64,000 bases of DNA from Catellatospora citrea (GCF_003610235.1 NZ_RAPR01000001.1:5704001-5768000), one strand, 5' to 3'. Numbered from the stretch's first letter, positions 8,414 to 17,628 are shown. Program-made: numbers and translations. Notes: generated from the sequence alone by a model not told the origin.

Positions 8414-9736
8414 TCAGTGGGCGGTGGGGGCGGGGGTGGGGAGGGTGGTGGGGTCGGGGTTGGCGGCGGCGTCGGTGGCGATGCGGCGGCTGGCGGTCAG
8501 GGCGAGCAGGGCGCCGGTGGCGACCATGGCGGTGGCGATCAGGATGACGACACTAAGGCTGGTGCCCTGGTTGATGATCAGGCCGGAGATGGACGAGCCG
8601 GCCGCGAAGCCGACGTAGATGCCGGTGCCGACCCAGGTGAACGCCTCGGTGCTGCGTCCGGCGGGGGCGATCCGGGTGACCAGCGCGCATTCGACCGCGG
8701 TGGTCGGGGAGATGACCATGCCGCCCAGGAACAGGATCAGCGCCAGGCTGGGTAGGCCGAAGGCCAGCAGCATCGCGGCGAAGCCGACCGTGTTCAGGCA
8801 CAGCAGCAGCGCGAACAGCTTCGGCTGGCTGAGCTTGGGGTTCATGCCGGAGAACCAGACGCCGCCGAGGATGGAGCCCGCGCTCCAGGCGGCCACCACC
8901 GCGCCGGCGGCCTGCGGCGCGCCCAGGTCGGCGGCGTACTTCGGGATCGCCACCTCCATCACGCCGTACGCGGCGGCCTCCAGTGCGCCGACGATCAGCA
9001 CGACCACCATGCTCAGCCGCATCAGCCGGTTGGCGCGCAGCGCGCGCTTCAGGGCCGCCGCGCTGGTCTTGACGCCGTCCGAGGCAGTCGCGGCGCGGGC
9101 GAGCGCGGCGGTGCGCACCTCGCGGTAGCGGGCGGTCAGCCCGGGTGCGGCGGCCAGGCCCACCGAGCCGGCGGTGGCCAGCAGCGCGGTGACGATCACC
9201 GCGACGTACGGGTTGGTGGCCGCGGTGACCAGCGCGATCAGCATCGGGCCGAGCACGTAGGTGAGCTCGACGGTGATGGCGTCGAAGGCGTACGCCGTCT
9301 GCACGTGCGCCGGGGCCAGGCCGGGCAGCACCACCCGGGTGACCGCGCCGACGGGCGGGTTCGCGGCCCCGGCCAGCGCGGCCAGGCCGACGATCAGTGC
9401 CACCGGCTGGTGCGTCCACAGCGCGGCGACCATGCCGGACAGCAGCAGCGCGTAGAGCACGCCGGTGACGCGCAGCACCGCGACGGCGTGCCCCCGGTCG
9501 CACAGCCGCCCCAGCCAGGGCGAGGTGAACGCGGTGATCGCCGAGTGCGCGCCGGTGGCGATGCCGGCCACGGCGTACGAGCCGGTGCCGTGCTGGACGG
9601 CGAGGATGAACACGAGGGTCGCCATGCCGTAGGGCAGGCGGCCGATCAGGGACGGCAGCGCCACCCGGGCGACACCCGGGCTGGCGATGAGGGCACGGTA
9701 ACGGCGGGCAGCGGTGACGACCGCGAGGCCGGACAT
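8414..9736 (-). CDS. MFS transporter
   Basis: A 440-residue polytopic membrane protein with about twelve hydrophobic segments and a basic central loop near residues 195-225 (RYREVRTAALARAATASDG), the standard MFS layout. GRLPYGMATLVF opens the first helix and SPWLGRLCDRGHAVAVL matches the loop 2-3 signature. Substrate unknown, probably drug or metabolite export. The ATG is preceded by GGGGAG. The CocE hydrolase gene ends 57 bp upstream on the same strand, so the two may form an operon, and a palindrome follows the stop. Confidence 0.9.
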   Translation of the reverse strand: MSGLAVVTAARRYRALIASPGVARVALPSLIGRLPYGMATLVFILAVQHGTGSYAVAGIATGAHSAITAFTSPWLGRLCDRGHAVAVLRVTGVLYALLLSGMVAALWTHQPVALIVGLAALAGAANPPVGAVTRVVLPGLAPAHVQTAYAFDAITVELTYVLGPMLIALVTAATNPYVAVIVTALLATAGSVGLAAAPGLTARYREVRTAALARAATASDGVKTSAAALKRALRANRLMRLSMVVVLIVGALEAAAYGVMEVAIPKYAADLGAPQAAGAVVAAWSAGSILGGVWFSGMNPKLSQPKLFALLLCLNTVGFAAMLLAFGLPSLALILFLGGMVISPTTAVECALVTRIAPAGRSTEAFTWVGTGIYVGFAAGSSISGLIINQGTSLSVVILIATAMVATGALLALTASRRIATDAAANPDPTTLPTPAPTAH

Positions 9737-9793
9737 GGAAAGGTCTCCCCAAGGAGGAAGTGAAGGATGGTCGACGTCGGCGCGGTGGCGACG

Positions 9794-11770
9794 TCAACCG
9801 AAGCGGCGGGCCGCCTGGTGGTTCCAGCAGCGCTTGCTCACGACGGCGTCGCCGTCGTACGCCTGCAGCGTGATCGCGACCGTCAGGTGGTCGGCGTCGG
9901 CGGTCAGTTCGACCGCGCATTCGGTGCTCACGGTGGTATCGCCCCAGGTGAGCGTGAACCGGGCGGCCGACGACGACGTCTGCCGCCAGGTGCGCCGGTC
10001 CACGCTGACCGACCCGGTGTACCGGTCGGTGCAGGTGCCGCCGGTGATGTCCCAGGTGGAGCCGTGCTCCACCGTCGCCGTGGTGACCCGGTCGACCACG
10101 TCGTCGGAGATCCGCCACCCCACCGGGTCGCCCTCGACGGCGCGCTGCCCCTGGTCGTAGCGGGGCGCGGGGTCGGTGTCGTGCGGCGGCGGCAGCGAGA
10201 TCGTGCTGGCGTCGCCGTCCACGGCGAGCGTCACCGGGCGTGGCGGCGCGATGGTGTTGGGCCAGTCCACCCCGGTGACCGACAGCCGCAGCCGCCGTCC
10301 GGGCAGCAGCGTGTAGGCGCAGGTCTCCAGCTCGACCTCGGCGTCGACGAACTCACCGGGCACCAGCGGCACGGGCTCGGTGTGCCCGTCGCGGTGGGTC
10401 AGGTTGAGGAATCCCCGGGTGATGAGCGTCGAGGTGCCGTCGTCGGCGACGTCGCACAGCTTCACGGACACGCTCGCCACCGGCTGGTCGGCCGCGACGC
10501 GCAGGCGCACCCAGCCCAACCCGATGAGCGTCATCGGGTCCGATTCGGCGGGGAAGTCCCAGGTCAGTGAGGCGGCGTCGTCGAAGCGCTGGTCGGTCGG
10601 CTGCCCCCAGGGCAGGCGACCGGCGCAGCTGTTCCACGCGGCGGTGCCGGTGTCGGGGCGCACCGCGAGCACCCGGGTGCCGCCGCCGATCACCCAGGAC
10701 AGCGGGCAGCGCCAGGTCGTGTTCGGCCAGTCCGGCATGCTGCGCCAGGACCCGGCGACCTGCGCCGCGTCCGGCTCCGGGGTGCCGCCGGATTCGCGCA
10801 GGAAGAAGGTGTACGGCGGTTCGGCGTCCACGCCGTTGTCGGCTCCGCGCAGCCAGCGGTCGAACCAGCGGGCCAGCTCGGCGGCGAGGTCGACGTGCGG
10901 GCCGGGCAGCGCGGACTCGGCGGACATGTGGCTCCACGGCCCGGCCAGCAGCCGCGCCGGGGTGCCGGCGTCGCGCAGGGACGCCACGGTGCGGAAGCTG
11001 TTGTTGCGGTAGCCGTCGGCCCAGCCCGCGACGATCATCGTGGGCACGTCGATGCGCTCGTATCCGAGGTGCAGCATGCCTTCCGGGTCCGGTAGCGACG
11101 GGTCCCGCAAGGAGCCGTGCCGCCAGTACGGGCCGTCGTTGGCCTCCTGCAACCAGCGCAGCAGCCACGGCTCGGTGCGGTCGAACCGGTCGAGCCAGCG
11201 CTCGCGCCAGTCGGGCCCCGCGATCGACGGCACCGGCGGCAGCGCGTTCATCGCGATCATGTATGTCGGGTAGTCGACGACGTCGAGCAGCCGCAGCGAG
11301 CCGCCCATGTAGTGCACGTCGTCGGTGTACCGGTCGTCGGTCGCGTAGATCGGCGCGATCGCCTTCAGCGCCGGCGGGCGGCGCATGGCGACCTGGATCG
11401 CGTTGAACCCGGAGTAGGACGTGCCGTACATGCCGATGCTGCCGTCGCACCAGGACTGTGCAGCCAGCCAGGCGATGACGGCGACGAGGTCGTCCTGCTC
11501 GCGCAGCGGGTACTCGTCGACCGCGATGCCCTCGCTGGAGCCGGTGCCGCGCAGGTCGACCCGGCAGACGGCGTAGCCGAACTCGTCGCGCAGGCGCTCG
11601 TACTCCTCGGTGTAGGAGGAGGTGATGTCGTCCTTGCGGTAGGGCAGCGCCTCCAGCAGGCAGGGCTGCGGGGCGTCCGTGGCGGGCAGGTGCAGGGTCG
11701 CGGCAAGGCGGACACCGTCGTCCATGGTGATCCAGACCTGCTCGCTGCGCCCTGCGGCCCGCGTGGCCAT
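9794..11770 (-). CDS. CocE/NonD family serine hydrolase (X-Pro dipeptidyl-peptidase-like)
   Basis: Predicted 658 residues from the ATG at 11770, chosen because GGGAGGGG stands 8 nt upstream; the frame is open to 11797. The N-terminal alpha/beta-hydrolase domain has the nucleophile elbow GTSYSG with the catalytic Ser near residue 120, and the CRVDLRGTGSSEG motif. The C-terminal third (from about residue 340) is the jelly-roll of X-Pro dipeptidyl-peptidases and cocaine esterase. It likely cleaves an ester or amide; the substrate is unknown. It precedes the MFS gene and may act with it, for example hydrolysing a compound before or after transport. Confidence 0.9.
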   Translation of the reverse strand: MATRAAGRSEQVWITMDDGVRLAATLHLPATDAPQPCLLEALPYRKDDITSSYTEEYERLRDEFGYAVCRVDLRGTGSSEGIAVDEYPLREQDDLVAVIAWLAAQSWCDGSIGMYGTSYSGFNAIQVAMRRPPALKAIAPIYATDDRYTDDVHYMGGSLRLLDVVDYPTYMIAMNALPPVPSIAGPDWRERWLDRFDRTEPWLLRWLQEANDGPYWRHGSLRDPSLPDPEGMLHLGYERIDVPTMIVAGWADGYRNNSFRTVASLRDAGTPARLLAGPWSHMSAESALPGPHVDLAAELARWFDRWLRGADNGVDAEPPYTFFLRESGGTPEPDAAQVAGSWRSMPDWPNTTWRCPLSWVIGGGTRVLAVRPDTGTAAWNSCAGRLPWGQPTDQRFDDAASLTWDFPAESDPMTLIGLGWVRLRVAADQPVASVSVKLCDVADDGTSTLITRGFLNLTHRDGHTEPVPLVPGEFVDAEVELETCAYTLLPGRRLRLSVTGVDWPNTIAPPRPVTLAVDGDASTISLPPPHDTDPAPRYDQGQRAVEGDPVGWRISDDVVDRVTTATVEHGSTWDITGGTCTDRYTGSVSVDRRTWRQTSSSAARFTLTWGDTTVSTECAVELTADADHLTVAITLQAYDGDAVVSKRCWNHQAARRFG

Positions 11771-11880
11771 CCGATACCCCTCCCGGTTCCCCAGCAAGGC
11801 TACTTGCTGACTGAGTCGTCAGTCAACAAAGCTCGCATGAACCGCAGCGGTCACCCAGGTCACGGCCGTGTGGCCAGGCC

Positions 11881-12483
11881 TCAACTCTTCTCAGGAGTGT
11901 GCAGCAGTGCCTTGATGCCGGCGAGGAAGGTGTCCGGATCGGGCCGTCCCAGCAGCACCCGCTGCAACGCGTACCCCGGCACCATGCTGAACAGCACCGC
12001 GCCGACCGCCTCGGGGTCGGCGTCGGCCGGCAGTCGGCCGGCCGCCTGCTGGTCGCGGGCGATGTCGTCGAAATGGCCGCGGATCTTGCCGTAGACGGTG
12101 CGCACGAACTCGGCCAGCTGCGGATTGCGCAGCGACTCCGCCCAGACCTGCAGCGCCATCGGGAAGACCCCGTCCGGGCCGAACTGCGGGTCGACGGTCC
12201 GCAGCAGGCGGCGCATCACGTCCTCGATCGGCGGCGGCGGATCCATCGCGCGGACCTCGTCGAGCAGGGTGCTGACCCCGCCGATCACCTGCTCGGCGAT
12301 GGCGGTGACGAGTTCCTCCTTGCTCTTGAAGTAGCGGTAGAACGCGCCGACCGACAGCCCGGCCTCGGAGATGACGTCCTGCATCGAGGTGGCGTGGAAG
12401 CCGTTGCGCGCGAAGCAGGCCCGAGCGGCGTCGAGGATCTGCTGGCGGCGGGCGGCGAGGTGGGCTTCGGAGACGCGTGGCAT
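11881..12483 (-). CDS. TetR family regulator divergent from membrane protein
   Basis: About 200 residues starting MPRVSEAHLAARRQQ, or three codons earlier at 12492; neither start has a clear Shine-Dalgarno. The HTH is strong: ATSMQDVISEAGLSVGAFY then RYFKSKEEL. The C-terminal domain is a typical TetR ligand pocket. It is divergent from the membrane protein at 12584, and the 100-bp gap holds two near-palindromic GAACG sites, so it very likely represses itself and its neighbour. Confidence 0.92.
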   Translation of the reverse strand: MPRVSEAHLAARRQQILDAARACFARNGFHATSMQDVISEAGLSVGAFYRYFKSKEELVTAIAEQVIGGVSTLLDEVRAMDPPPPIEDVMRRLLRTVDPQFGPDGVFPMALQVWAESLRNPQLAEFVRTVYGKIRGHFDDIARDQQAAGRLPADADPEAVGAVLFSMVPGYALQRVLLGRPDPDTFLAGIKALLHTPEKS

Positions 12484-12497
12484 GGCTCTCATCGTAA

Positions 12498-12568
12498 AAC
12501 GAACGATCGTTCTTGACAGGCGGAGGTGACGGGGCGCATCGTTTCCCTAAAGAGAACGAACATTCGTT
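12498..12568. promoter_or_regulatory. Divergent promoter region with two TetR operators
   Basis: GAACGATCGTTC at 12501-12512 is a perfect 12-bp palindrome. AACGAACATTCGTT at 12555-12568 is a 14-bp palindrome with a CA centre. Both share AACGAA half-sites. A TTGACA -35 box lies at 12513-12518 directly beside the first site, with a weak CATCGT -10 at 12537-12542, and the second site sits between that -10 and the ATG. Binding at both would block rightward transcription. Confidence 0.8.
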
Positions 12569-12583
12569 TTAAGGAGATCCACC

Positions 12584-13603
12584 ATGCGCCGCACCCCGCC
12601 CCCGGCGGCACTGGCGGTGGTCCTCGCCGTAGCGGTGACGACCCTGCAGTTCCTGTTGCTGCCCCTGTTCGCCGGACCCGCCGCCCACATGGAGCCGCGC
12701 GACCTGCCCGTGGTCGTGGCCGGTCCCGCCCCGGCCGTCGCGGCCTTCACTGCCAAGATCGAGTCGGCGAGTCCGGGCGCGTTCGAGGTCACCACGGTCG
12801 CCGACGCCGCCGCGGCCGACGCGGCGGTGCTCGACCGCGAGGCGTACGCCGCCTTCATCCTCAGCCCCACCGGTGTCACCCTGCACACCGCGACGGCCGC
12901 CGCGCCACCGGTCGCGAACCTGTTCAGCGCCGCCGCCACGCAGCTCGGCGCGGCCACCGGGATGCCGGTGACGGTCGCGGACCTGGCTCCGCTGAGCGCG
13001 GACGACGCGCACGGCGGCGGCTTCGCGGCGGGCTTCTTCCCGCTGGTGATCACGGCGCTGCTGGCCGCGATCGCGCTGTACTTCGCCGTGCCGGGCTTCG
13101 CCGCCCGGGTGGTCGGCCTGTTCACCTTCGCCGGGCTGGCCGGGGTGTCCGGCGCGAGCGTGCTGCAGAGCTGGCTCGGCGTGGTCGGCGGCGACTGGTT
13201 GCCGGTGGCCGGTGTCATCGCGCTGATCACCCTGGCCGTCAGTGCCACCGTGCACGGCCTGGCCAGTGTCGCGGGCCCGCGCGGCATCGCCCTGGGCGTG
13301 GCGCTCATCCTGCTGGTCGGCAACGCGCTGGGCGCGGTCGGCGCGGCCCCCGAGCTGCTGCCGCAGCCGTGGGGCGAGGTCGGCCAGTGGCTGCCCATCG
13401 GCGCCGGGGCGACCCTGCTGCGCTCGGCCGCCTGGTTCGGCGGCGCGGGCGGCGGCGCGGCGGCCTGGGTGCTGGCCTCGTGGGCGCTGCTCGGCCTGGC
13501 CCTGGTCGGGGTCGGCTGGCTCGGGCGCAAGGAGCAGGCCGCACCGGACGACGACCAGGCCCATGAGGCGGCCCGCCGCCTCGGCGCTACGGTTGCTGCC
13601 TGA
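12584..13603 (+). CDS. Membrane protein under TetR control (YhgE/ABC-2-permease-like)
   Basis: A 339-residue membrane protein: one N-terminal helix (residues 10-30), an extracytoplasmic domain of about 110 residues, then five or six hydrophobic helices and a charged C-terminal tail. That layout resembles half of a YhgE/Pip or ABC-2-type permease, families often placed beside TetR genes. No ATPase partner is adjacent, so an active ABC exporter is doubtful. AAGGAG stands 7 nt before the ATG. Two operators lie directly upstream and a 13-bp hairpin terminator follows. Function is otherwise unknown. Confidence 0.8.
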   Translation: MRRTPPPAALAVVLAVAVTTLQFLLLPLFAGPAAHMEPRDLPVVVAGPAPAVAAFTAKIESASPGAFEVTTVADAAAADAAVLDREAYAAFILSPTGVTLHTATAAAPPVANLFSAAATQLGAATGMPVTVADLAPLSADDAHGGGFAAGFFPLVITALLAAIALYFAVPGFAARVVGLFTFAGLAGVSGASVLQSWLGVVGGDWLPVAGVIALITLAVSATVHGLASVAGPRGIALGVALILLVGNALGAVGAAPELLPQPWGEVGQWLPIGAGATLLRSAAWFGGAGGGAAAWVLASWALLGLALVGVGWLGRKEQAAPDDDQAHEAARRLGATVAA

Positions 13604-13610
13604 GCTGACG

Positions 13611-13644
13611 TACGCCGGGCGCGCCCGCCTGCGCGCCCGGCGTA
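13611..13644 (+). terminator. Hairpin terminator
   Basis: Perfect 13-bp stem (TACGCCGGGCGCG at 13611-13623 with 13632-13644) and 8-nt loop, 7 nt after the stop of the TetR-controlled membrane protein gene. Confidence 0.8.
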
Positions 13645-13774
13645 TCCCCCTGCGGAACGGGGCCCCGTACGGCGCGGTGCGGGAATCCGAGACGATCGTG
13701 TTCCGGAACAGGAATGCGCTCCCCGCACGCGTTGTTGGCTCCGGTGGAACGACCATCTGCAGGAGGCGAACGAC

Positions 13775-14686
13775 GTGCTCGACCCACAGAAGCTCTACCA
13801 GCTGAGCGACGAACTGCCCGAGCTGGGCCGTCCGGTCCTGCTGCACGCGCTCTCGGGGTTCGTCGACGCCGGGTCGGCCGGCAAGCTCGCCCGCGAGCAC
13901 CTGCTCGACTCGCTCGACTCGACCGTGGTGGCCGAGTTCGACCTCGACCAGCTCTACGACTACCGCTCCCGCCGGCCGCTGATGCACTTCTCGGCCGACC
14001 ACTGGGAGGCGTACGACCAGCCCAAGCTGGAGCTGCACGCCCTGCGCGACCACGACGACACCCCGTTCCTGCTGATGACCGGCCCCGAGCCGGACTTCCA
14101 GTGGGAGCGGTTCGTCGCCGCGACGACCGGGCTGATCGAGCAGCTCCAGGTCCGGCTGACCATCGGCATCCACGCCATCCCGATGTCCGTGCCGCACACC
14201 CGCCCCGCCGGCGTCACCGCCCACGGCACCCGGCCCGAGCTGGTGGTCGGGCACGAGCCGTGGATCGCCGACGTGCAGGTCCCGGCGAGCATGACCAACC
14301 TGCTGGAGTACCGGCTGGGTGAGGCCGGCCACGACGCGATGGGCTTCGCCGCGCACGTGCCGCACTACCTCGCCGACAGCGAGTACCCGCAGGCCGCGGA
14401 GCTGCTGCTGACCTCGGTGTCGCGGGCCACCGGCCTGCTGCTGCCCACCGAGGACCTGCGCGAGGCCGGGGACCGGGTGCGCGCCGAGATCGAGCGCCAG
14501 CTGACCGACAACCACCAGGCCGCGGCCGTGGTCAAGGCGCTGGAGGAGCAGTACGACGCGTTCATGCGCGGCCGCGGCAGCAACCTGCTGACCGAGCCCG
14601 CGCCGCTGCCCACCGCCGAGGAGCTGGGCGCGGAGCTGGAGCGCTTCCTGGCCGAGCACAGCAAGGGCGACAAGAGCGAGGGCTGA
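13775..14686 (+). CDS. PAC2 family protein (proteasome assembly chaperone-like)
   Basis: A 303-residue cytoplasmic protein from a GTG start with AGGAGG 8 nt upstream. LHALSGFVDAGSAGKL, the FDLDQLYDYRSRRP strand and the late FAAHVPHYLADSEYP motif are those of the actinobacterial PAC2 family, homologous to archaeal and eukaryotic proteasome assembly chaperones. The C-terminal 60 residues form a charged helical region. Actinobacteria carry proteasomes, but no proteasome genes are nearby and a direct role is unproven. It is a monocistronic rightward gene between two terminator-flanked units. Confidence 0.88.
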   Translation: MLDPQKLYQLSDELPELGRPVLLHALSGFVDAGSAGKLAREHLLDSLDSTVVAEFDLDQLYDYRSRRPLMHFSADHWEAYDQPKLELHALRDHDDTPFLLMTGPEPDFQWERFVAATTGLIEQLQVRLTIGIHAIPMSVPHTRPAGVTAHGTRPELVVGHEPWIADVQVPASMTNLLEYRLGEAGHDAMGFAAHVPHYLADSEYPQAAELLLTSVSRATGLLLPTEDLREAGDRVRAEIERQLTDNHQAAAVVKALEEQYDAFMRGRGSNLLTEPAPLPTAEELGAELERFLAEHSKGDKSEG

Positions 14687-14749
14687 TAGCCGCACGGTCG
14701 AGCCGTCCGCGTCGCCGGATCGTGATACATCGCTGCCACCCTGTGCCGC

Positions 14750-16285
14750 ATGGACGACGGGGAACAGCGGGACGCGTTGCGGCGGGCGCTCGGGTGGCTC
14801 GGCCACCCGGTCAGCGGGGCCGGCCTGCTCCTGCTACTGGTCAACGATCATGTGCTGAAGGCGTGGCAGCCCGGCGCGGTCACCGGAAAACTGAGCGACG
14901 CCGCCGGGATGCTGATGTTCCCGCCGCTGCTGGCGGTGCTCGTCGCACTGGTGGCCCCGCGGGTGCCGGTCCGCGTGCTCGCACCGGCGGCGCTGGCCGT
15001 CACCGGCGCCGGATTCGCGTTCGCGAAAGCCACGTCGTACGGCGCATCACTCGCCGGCCAGGCGTGGTCGGCTGTGTTCGGGCCGTCCGTGCTGCGGGCC
15101 GATCCGACCGACCTGCTGGCGCTGCCCGCACTCGGCTTGTGCTGGTGGGCGTGGCGGCGCTCGCTCAGGCGTCCCGCCCCGGGCCGGGGCATCGCCCGGC
15201 TCGTCCGCGGGGCGGTGCTGGTGCCGGTCGCCCTGTTCGCCACCGTGGCCACCTCCCCGGCGGACTGGCCGGAGATGAGCGTCGTCGGCGAGGTGGACGG
15301 GCAGGCCGTCCTGGTGGTCGTGGACCAGAACGGGCAGGAGTACGCGGTCAGTGACGACGACGGCCGGACCTGGCGCCCCGTCGAACAACCGCCGCCCCTC
15401 ACCGCCACGTCGCGGAACTGCGCGGGCGACGTCTGCTACCGGGCGGTGGCCGGGCGGCTGCTCGTCGAGTCCAGCCAGGACGGAGGCGCGACCTGGCACA
15501 CCGTCTGGGAGGTCAGCGGCGAGCAGCTCGCCGTGCTGACGGACGAGTACGAGTACGACGGATTCTTCGGGGTGCTGGGCACGCCCGCCGGGGACCTGTC
15601 CTCACGATCGCTGGTCGTGCTCGAGCGCGACGGCGGGCACGTGGTGCTGGTCGCCAACGGGCGGGACGGGCTGCTGCGACGCGACGTCGACGGCGGCTGG
15701 ACCCGGCTCGGCACCTGGTGGCACGGCGCGATGACCCCGGCTCCGGCACTCGCCGAGGTCTGGCGGCCCGCCCCGGCCGACCGGGCCCTGAGCGCGGGGT
15801 TCACCGCGATCGGCGTACTGCTGCTGGTGTCGACGGCCGGCGCGATCGCCGCCGCGGCCGGCCGGCGGGTGACGGCGACGGTTCAGCTGGTCCTCGCCGG
15901 ACTGGTCGCCGCGGCGGCCACCATCACCTGCGCCGTGGCCGCGGTGGCCGCGGGCGTCTCGCTAGGCTCCGGCCCGGCGCTGTCGGCGCTGGTCTGCGGC
16001 GGGCTGGCGGCGGTGGCACTGGGTGTGCTGACGGCCCGGTTGCGGCGCGCCGGGCGGCTGTCCGGCCGCCGGGTCGCGGCGGTGCTGGCGGTCGGGGCGG
16101 TCGGCGCCGCGGCGGCGGAGCTGTCGCGGTCCGCGCTCCTCGGGGACGGCGTCGTGCTCGGCAGGGAGGGATTCGCCCAGTACTGGGCCGGGCTGGTGGT
16201 GTGCCTGGTGGCGCTGGTCGCGGCCGGGCTGGGCGTCGCCGCCGGGCGGGCCCGGCTGCCGCGCGGCGAACCCTTCGTGCCGTGA
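14750..16285 (+). CDS. Membrane protein with BNR/Asp-box extracellular domain
   Basis: A 511-residue protein I do not recognise as a named family. Roughly four hydrophobic helices lie in residues 15-165. An extracytoplasmic domain at about 170-330 contains two Asp-box motifs, SDDDGRTW and SQDGGATW, as found in BNR/sialidase-like propellers. Five further helices reach the C-terminus. Two Cys (NCAGDVC) could form a disulfide. With only two Asp boxes it is too short for a full propeller alone. The ATG at 14750 lies 63 bp after the PAC2 stop, and a perfect hairpin follows. It may sense or bind an extracellular ligand. Confidence 0.75.
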   Translation: MDDGEQRDALRRALGWLGHPVSGAGLLLLLVNDHVLKAWQPGAVTGKLSDAAGMLMFPPLLAVLVALVAPRVPVRVLAPAALAVTGAGFAFAKATSYGASLAGQAWSAVFGPSVLRADPTDLLALPALGLCWWAWRRSLRRPAPGRGIARLVRGAVLVPVALFATVATSPADWPEMSVVGEVDGQAVLVVVDQNGQEYAVSDDDGRTWRPVEQPPPLTATSRNCAGDVCYRAVAGRLLVESSQDGGATWHTVWEVSGEQLAVLTDEYEYDGFFGVLGTPAGDLSSRSLVVLERDGGHVVLVANGRDGLLRRDVDGGWTRLGTWWHGAMTPAPALAEVWRPAPADRALSAGFTAIGVLLLVSTAGAIAAAAGRRVTATVQLVLAGLVAAAATITCAVAAVAAGVSLGSGPALSALVCGGLAAVALGVLTARLRRAGRLSGRRVAAVLAVGAVGAAAAELSRSALLGDGVVLGREGFAQYWAGLVVCLVALVAAGLGVAAGRARLPRGEPFVP

Positions 16286-16312
16286 ACACAGGACGGTCCG
16301 GGACTGGACGAG

Positions 16313-16345
16313 GAGGGGGCGGCACGCATGGCGTGCCGCCCCCTC
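16313..16345. terminator. Bidirectional terminator between convergent genes
   Basis: Perfect 15-bp inverted repeat (GAGGGGGCGGCACGC at 16313-16327, complement at 16331-16345) with a 3-nt ATG loop. It separates the BNR membrane protein and the RCC1 protein genes and can serve both. Confidence 0.88.
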
Positions 16346-16359
16346 CCGCTGTGCGGCGC

Positions 16360-17628
16360 TCAGGTGGCCAGCGCGAACTGGAAGCCGGTCGACACGTCCT
16401 TCGGCTTGTCCAGCCCGGTCACCACGGTGGCCGGGGTGAGCACCGGGTCGAAACCGGTGAACCCGATGCCGACCTGCCCGGAGCTGTTGTCGCCCCACGC
16501 CTTGATGACGCCGTTGGTGATGGCGACGGTGAAGCCGCCGTCGAGGCTCGCGCCGGAACCCGCGGTGGAGATGTCGATGACGCCGGTGAGGCCGACCGCG
16601 TCGACCGGGCTGAGCCGCGGGGTGACCGTCGTGCCGTCGCCGAGCTGGCCGTCGCCGTTGGCGCCCCAGCCCTTCACCCGGCCGTTGGTCAGGATCGCGA
16701 GGCTGGCGAAACCGCCCGCGTTGACGAGCTTCGCGCCGGTGAGGCCGACCACCGGCGTCGGGGTCGGCACCGGGGTGGTGCTGGCCTCGCCGTTGCCGAC
16801 CTGACCGCGCGAGTTGTCGCCCCAGCCGCGGACGGTCCCGTTGCCGAGCACGGCCAGCGCGTGGCTGTCACCCCCGTCGACGTGCTTGACCTTGACGCCG
16901 GTCAGGCCGGTGACGGCCACCGGGGTGGTCTGCGGGTCAGGGCTGACGGCGCCGGTGCCCAGCTGGCCGGAGCGGTTGTCGCCCCACGCCCGCAGCGTGC
17001 CGTCGGCCAGCAGCGCGAGGCTGAACTGCGAGCCGGCCGCGACGGCGACGACCCGGCCGGTGAGCCCGGTGACCGGGACCGGGGTGGTGCTGTCGTCGAC
17101 GGTGCCGTTGCCGAGCTGGCCGCGCGCGTTGTCGCCCCAGGCGAGCACGGTGCCGTTGTTGAGCAGGGCGAGGCTGTGCGCTCCGCCGGCCGCGAGCGCC
17201 TTGACGCCGGTCACGCCGGGCACGGAGCCGGGGATCGGCCGGTCGATGGTGGTCCCGTCGCCGAGCTGGCCGTCGCTGTTGTCGCCCCAGGCCTTCACGG
17301 TGCCGTTGTGCAGCAGGGCCAGGCTGAACCGGCCGCCGCCCTCGACGTCGCGGACCTCGTCCGGAACGGCGGCGCTGACCGCGCTCGGCCGCGTGATCAG
17401 CGTGCCGTCGCCGAGCTGGCCGGAGTCGTTGAACCCCCAGGACTCGACGCCCGCGACGGGCACCGTCGGCGTGGGCTTCGGCGGCGGCTTCGGCTTGCCG
17501 TGACCGCCGCCGTGGTTGCCGCCGCCCTTGCCCTCCACCGCTCCGGCGGCGTGTGGCGCGGCCAGGGCGATCATGGTGCTGACCGCGACGACCCCAAGGG
17601 CGCGCAGTCCTGTCGTGATAGGTCGCAT
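16360..17628 (-). CDS. Secreted RCC1-repeat beta-propeller protein
   Basis: Predicted 422 residues from the ATG at 17628, preceded by GGGGGA; a frame extension to 19242 is an antisense shadow of the acyl-CoA ligase. Residues 1-30 are a signal peptide (LAAPHAAGA), followed by a Gly/His/Lys/Pro linker (residues 32-57). Then come seven RCC1 units, each with a W-G-x-N-x-x-G-Q-x-G-x-G signature such as KAWGDNSDGQLGDGTT, the number expected for one closed propeller. Bacterial RCC1 proteins are mostly uncharacterised secreted binding modules. No sortase motif or membrane anchor is visible. Shared terminator at 16313. Confidence 0.9.
   Translation of the reverse strand: MRPITTGLRALGVVAVSTMIALAAPHAAGAVEGKGGGNHGGGHGKPKPPPKPTPTVPVAGVESWGFNDSGQLGDGTLITRPSAVSAAVPDEVRDVEGGGRFSLALLHNGTVKAWGDNSDGQLGDGTTIDRPIPGSVPGVTGVKALAAGGAHSLALLNNGTVLAWGDNARGQLGNGTVDDSTTPVPVTGLTGRVVAVAAGSQFSLALLADGTLRAWGDNRSGQLGTGAVSPDPQTTPVAVTGLTGVKVKHVDGGDSHALAVLGNGTVRGWGDNSRGQVGNGEASTTPVPTPTPVVGLTGAKLVNAGGFASLAILTNGRVKGWGANGDGQLGDGTTVTPRLSPVDAVGLTGVIDISTAGSGASLDGGFTVAITNGVIKAWGDNSSGQVGIGFTGFDPVLTPATVVTGLDKPKDVSTGFQFALAT

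Noticed and set aside
16360..17500. Recurring GTTGTCGCCCCA-type DNA motif that looks like a spaced repeat array
   Set aside because: It encodes the WGDN part of each RCC1 blade at irregular protein-repeat spacing. It is not a CRISPR array: no constant repeat and unique spacers.
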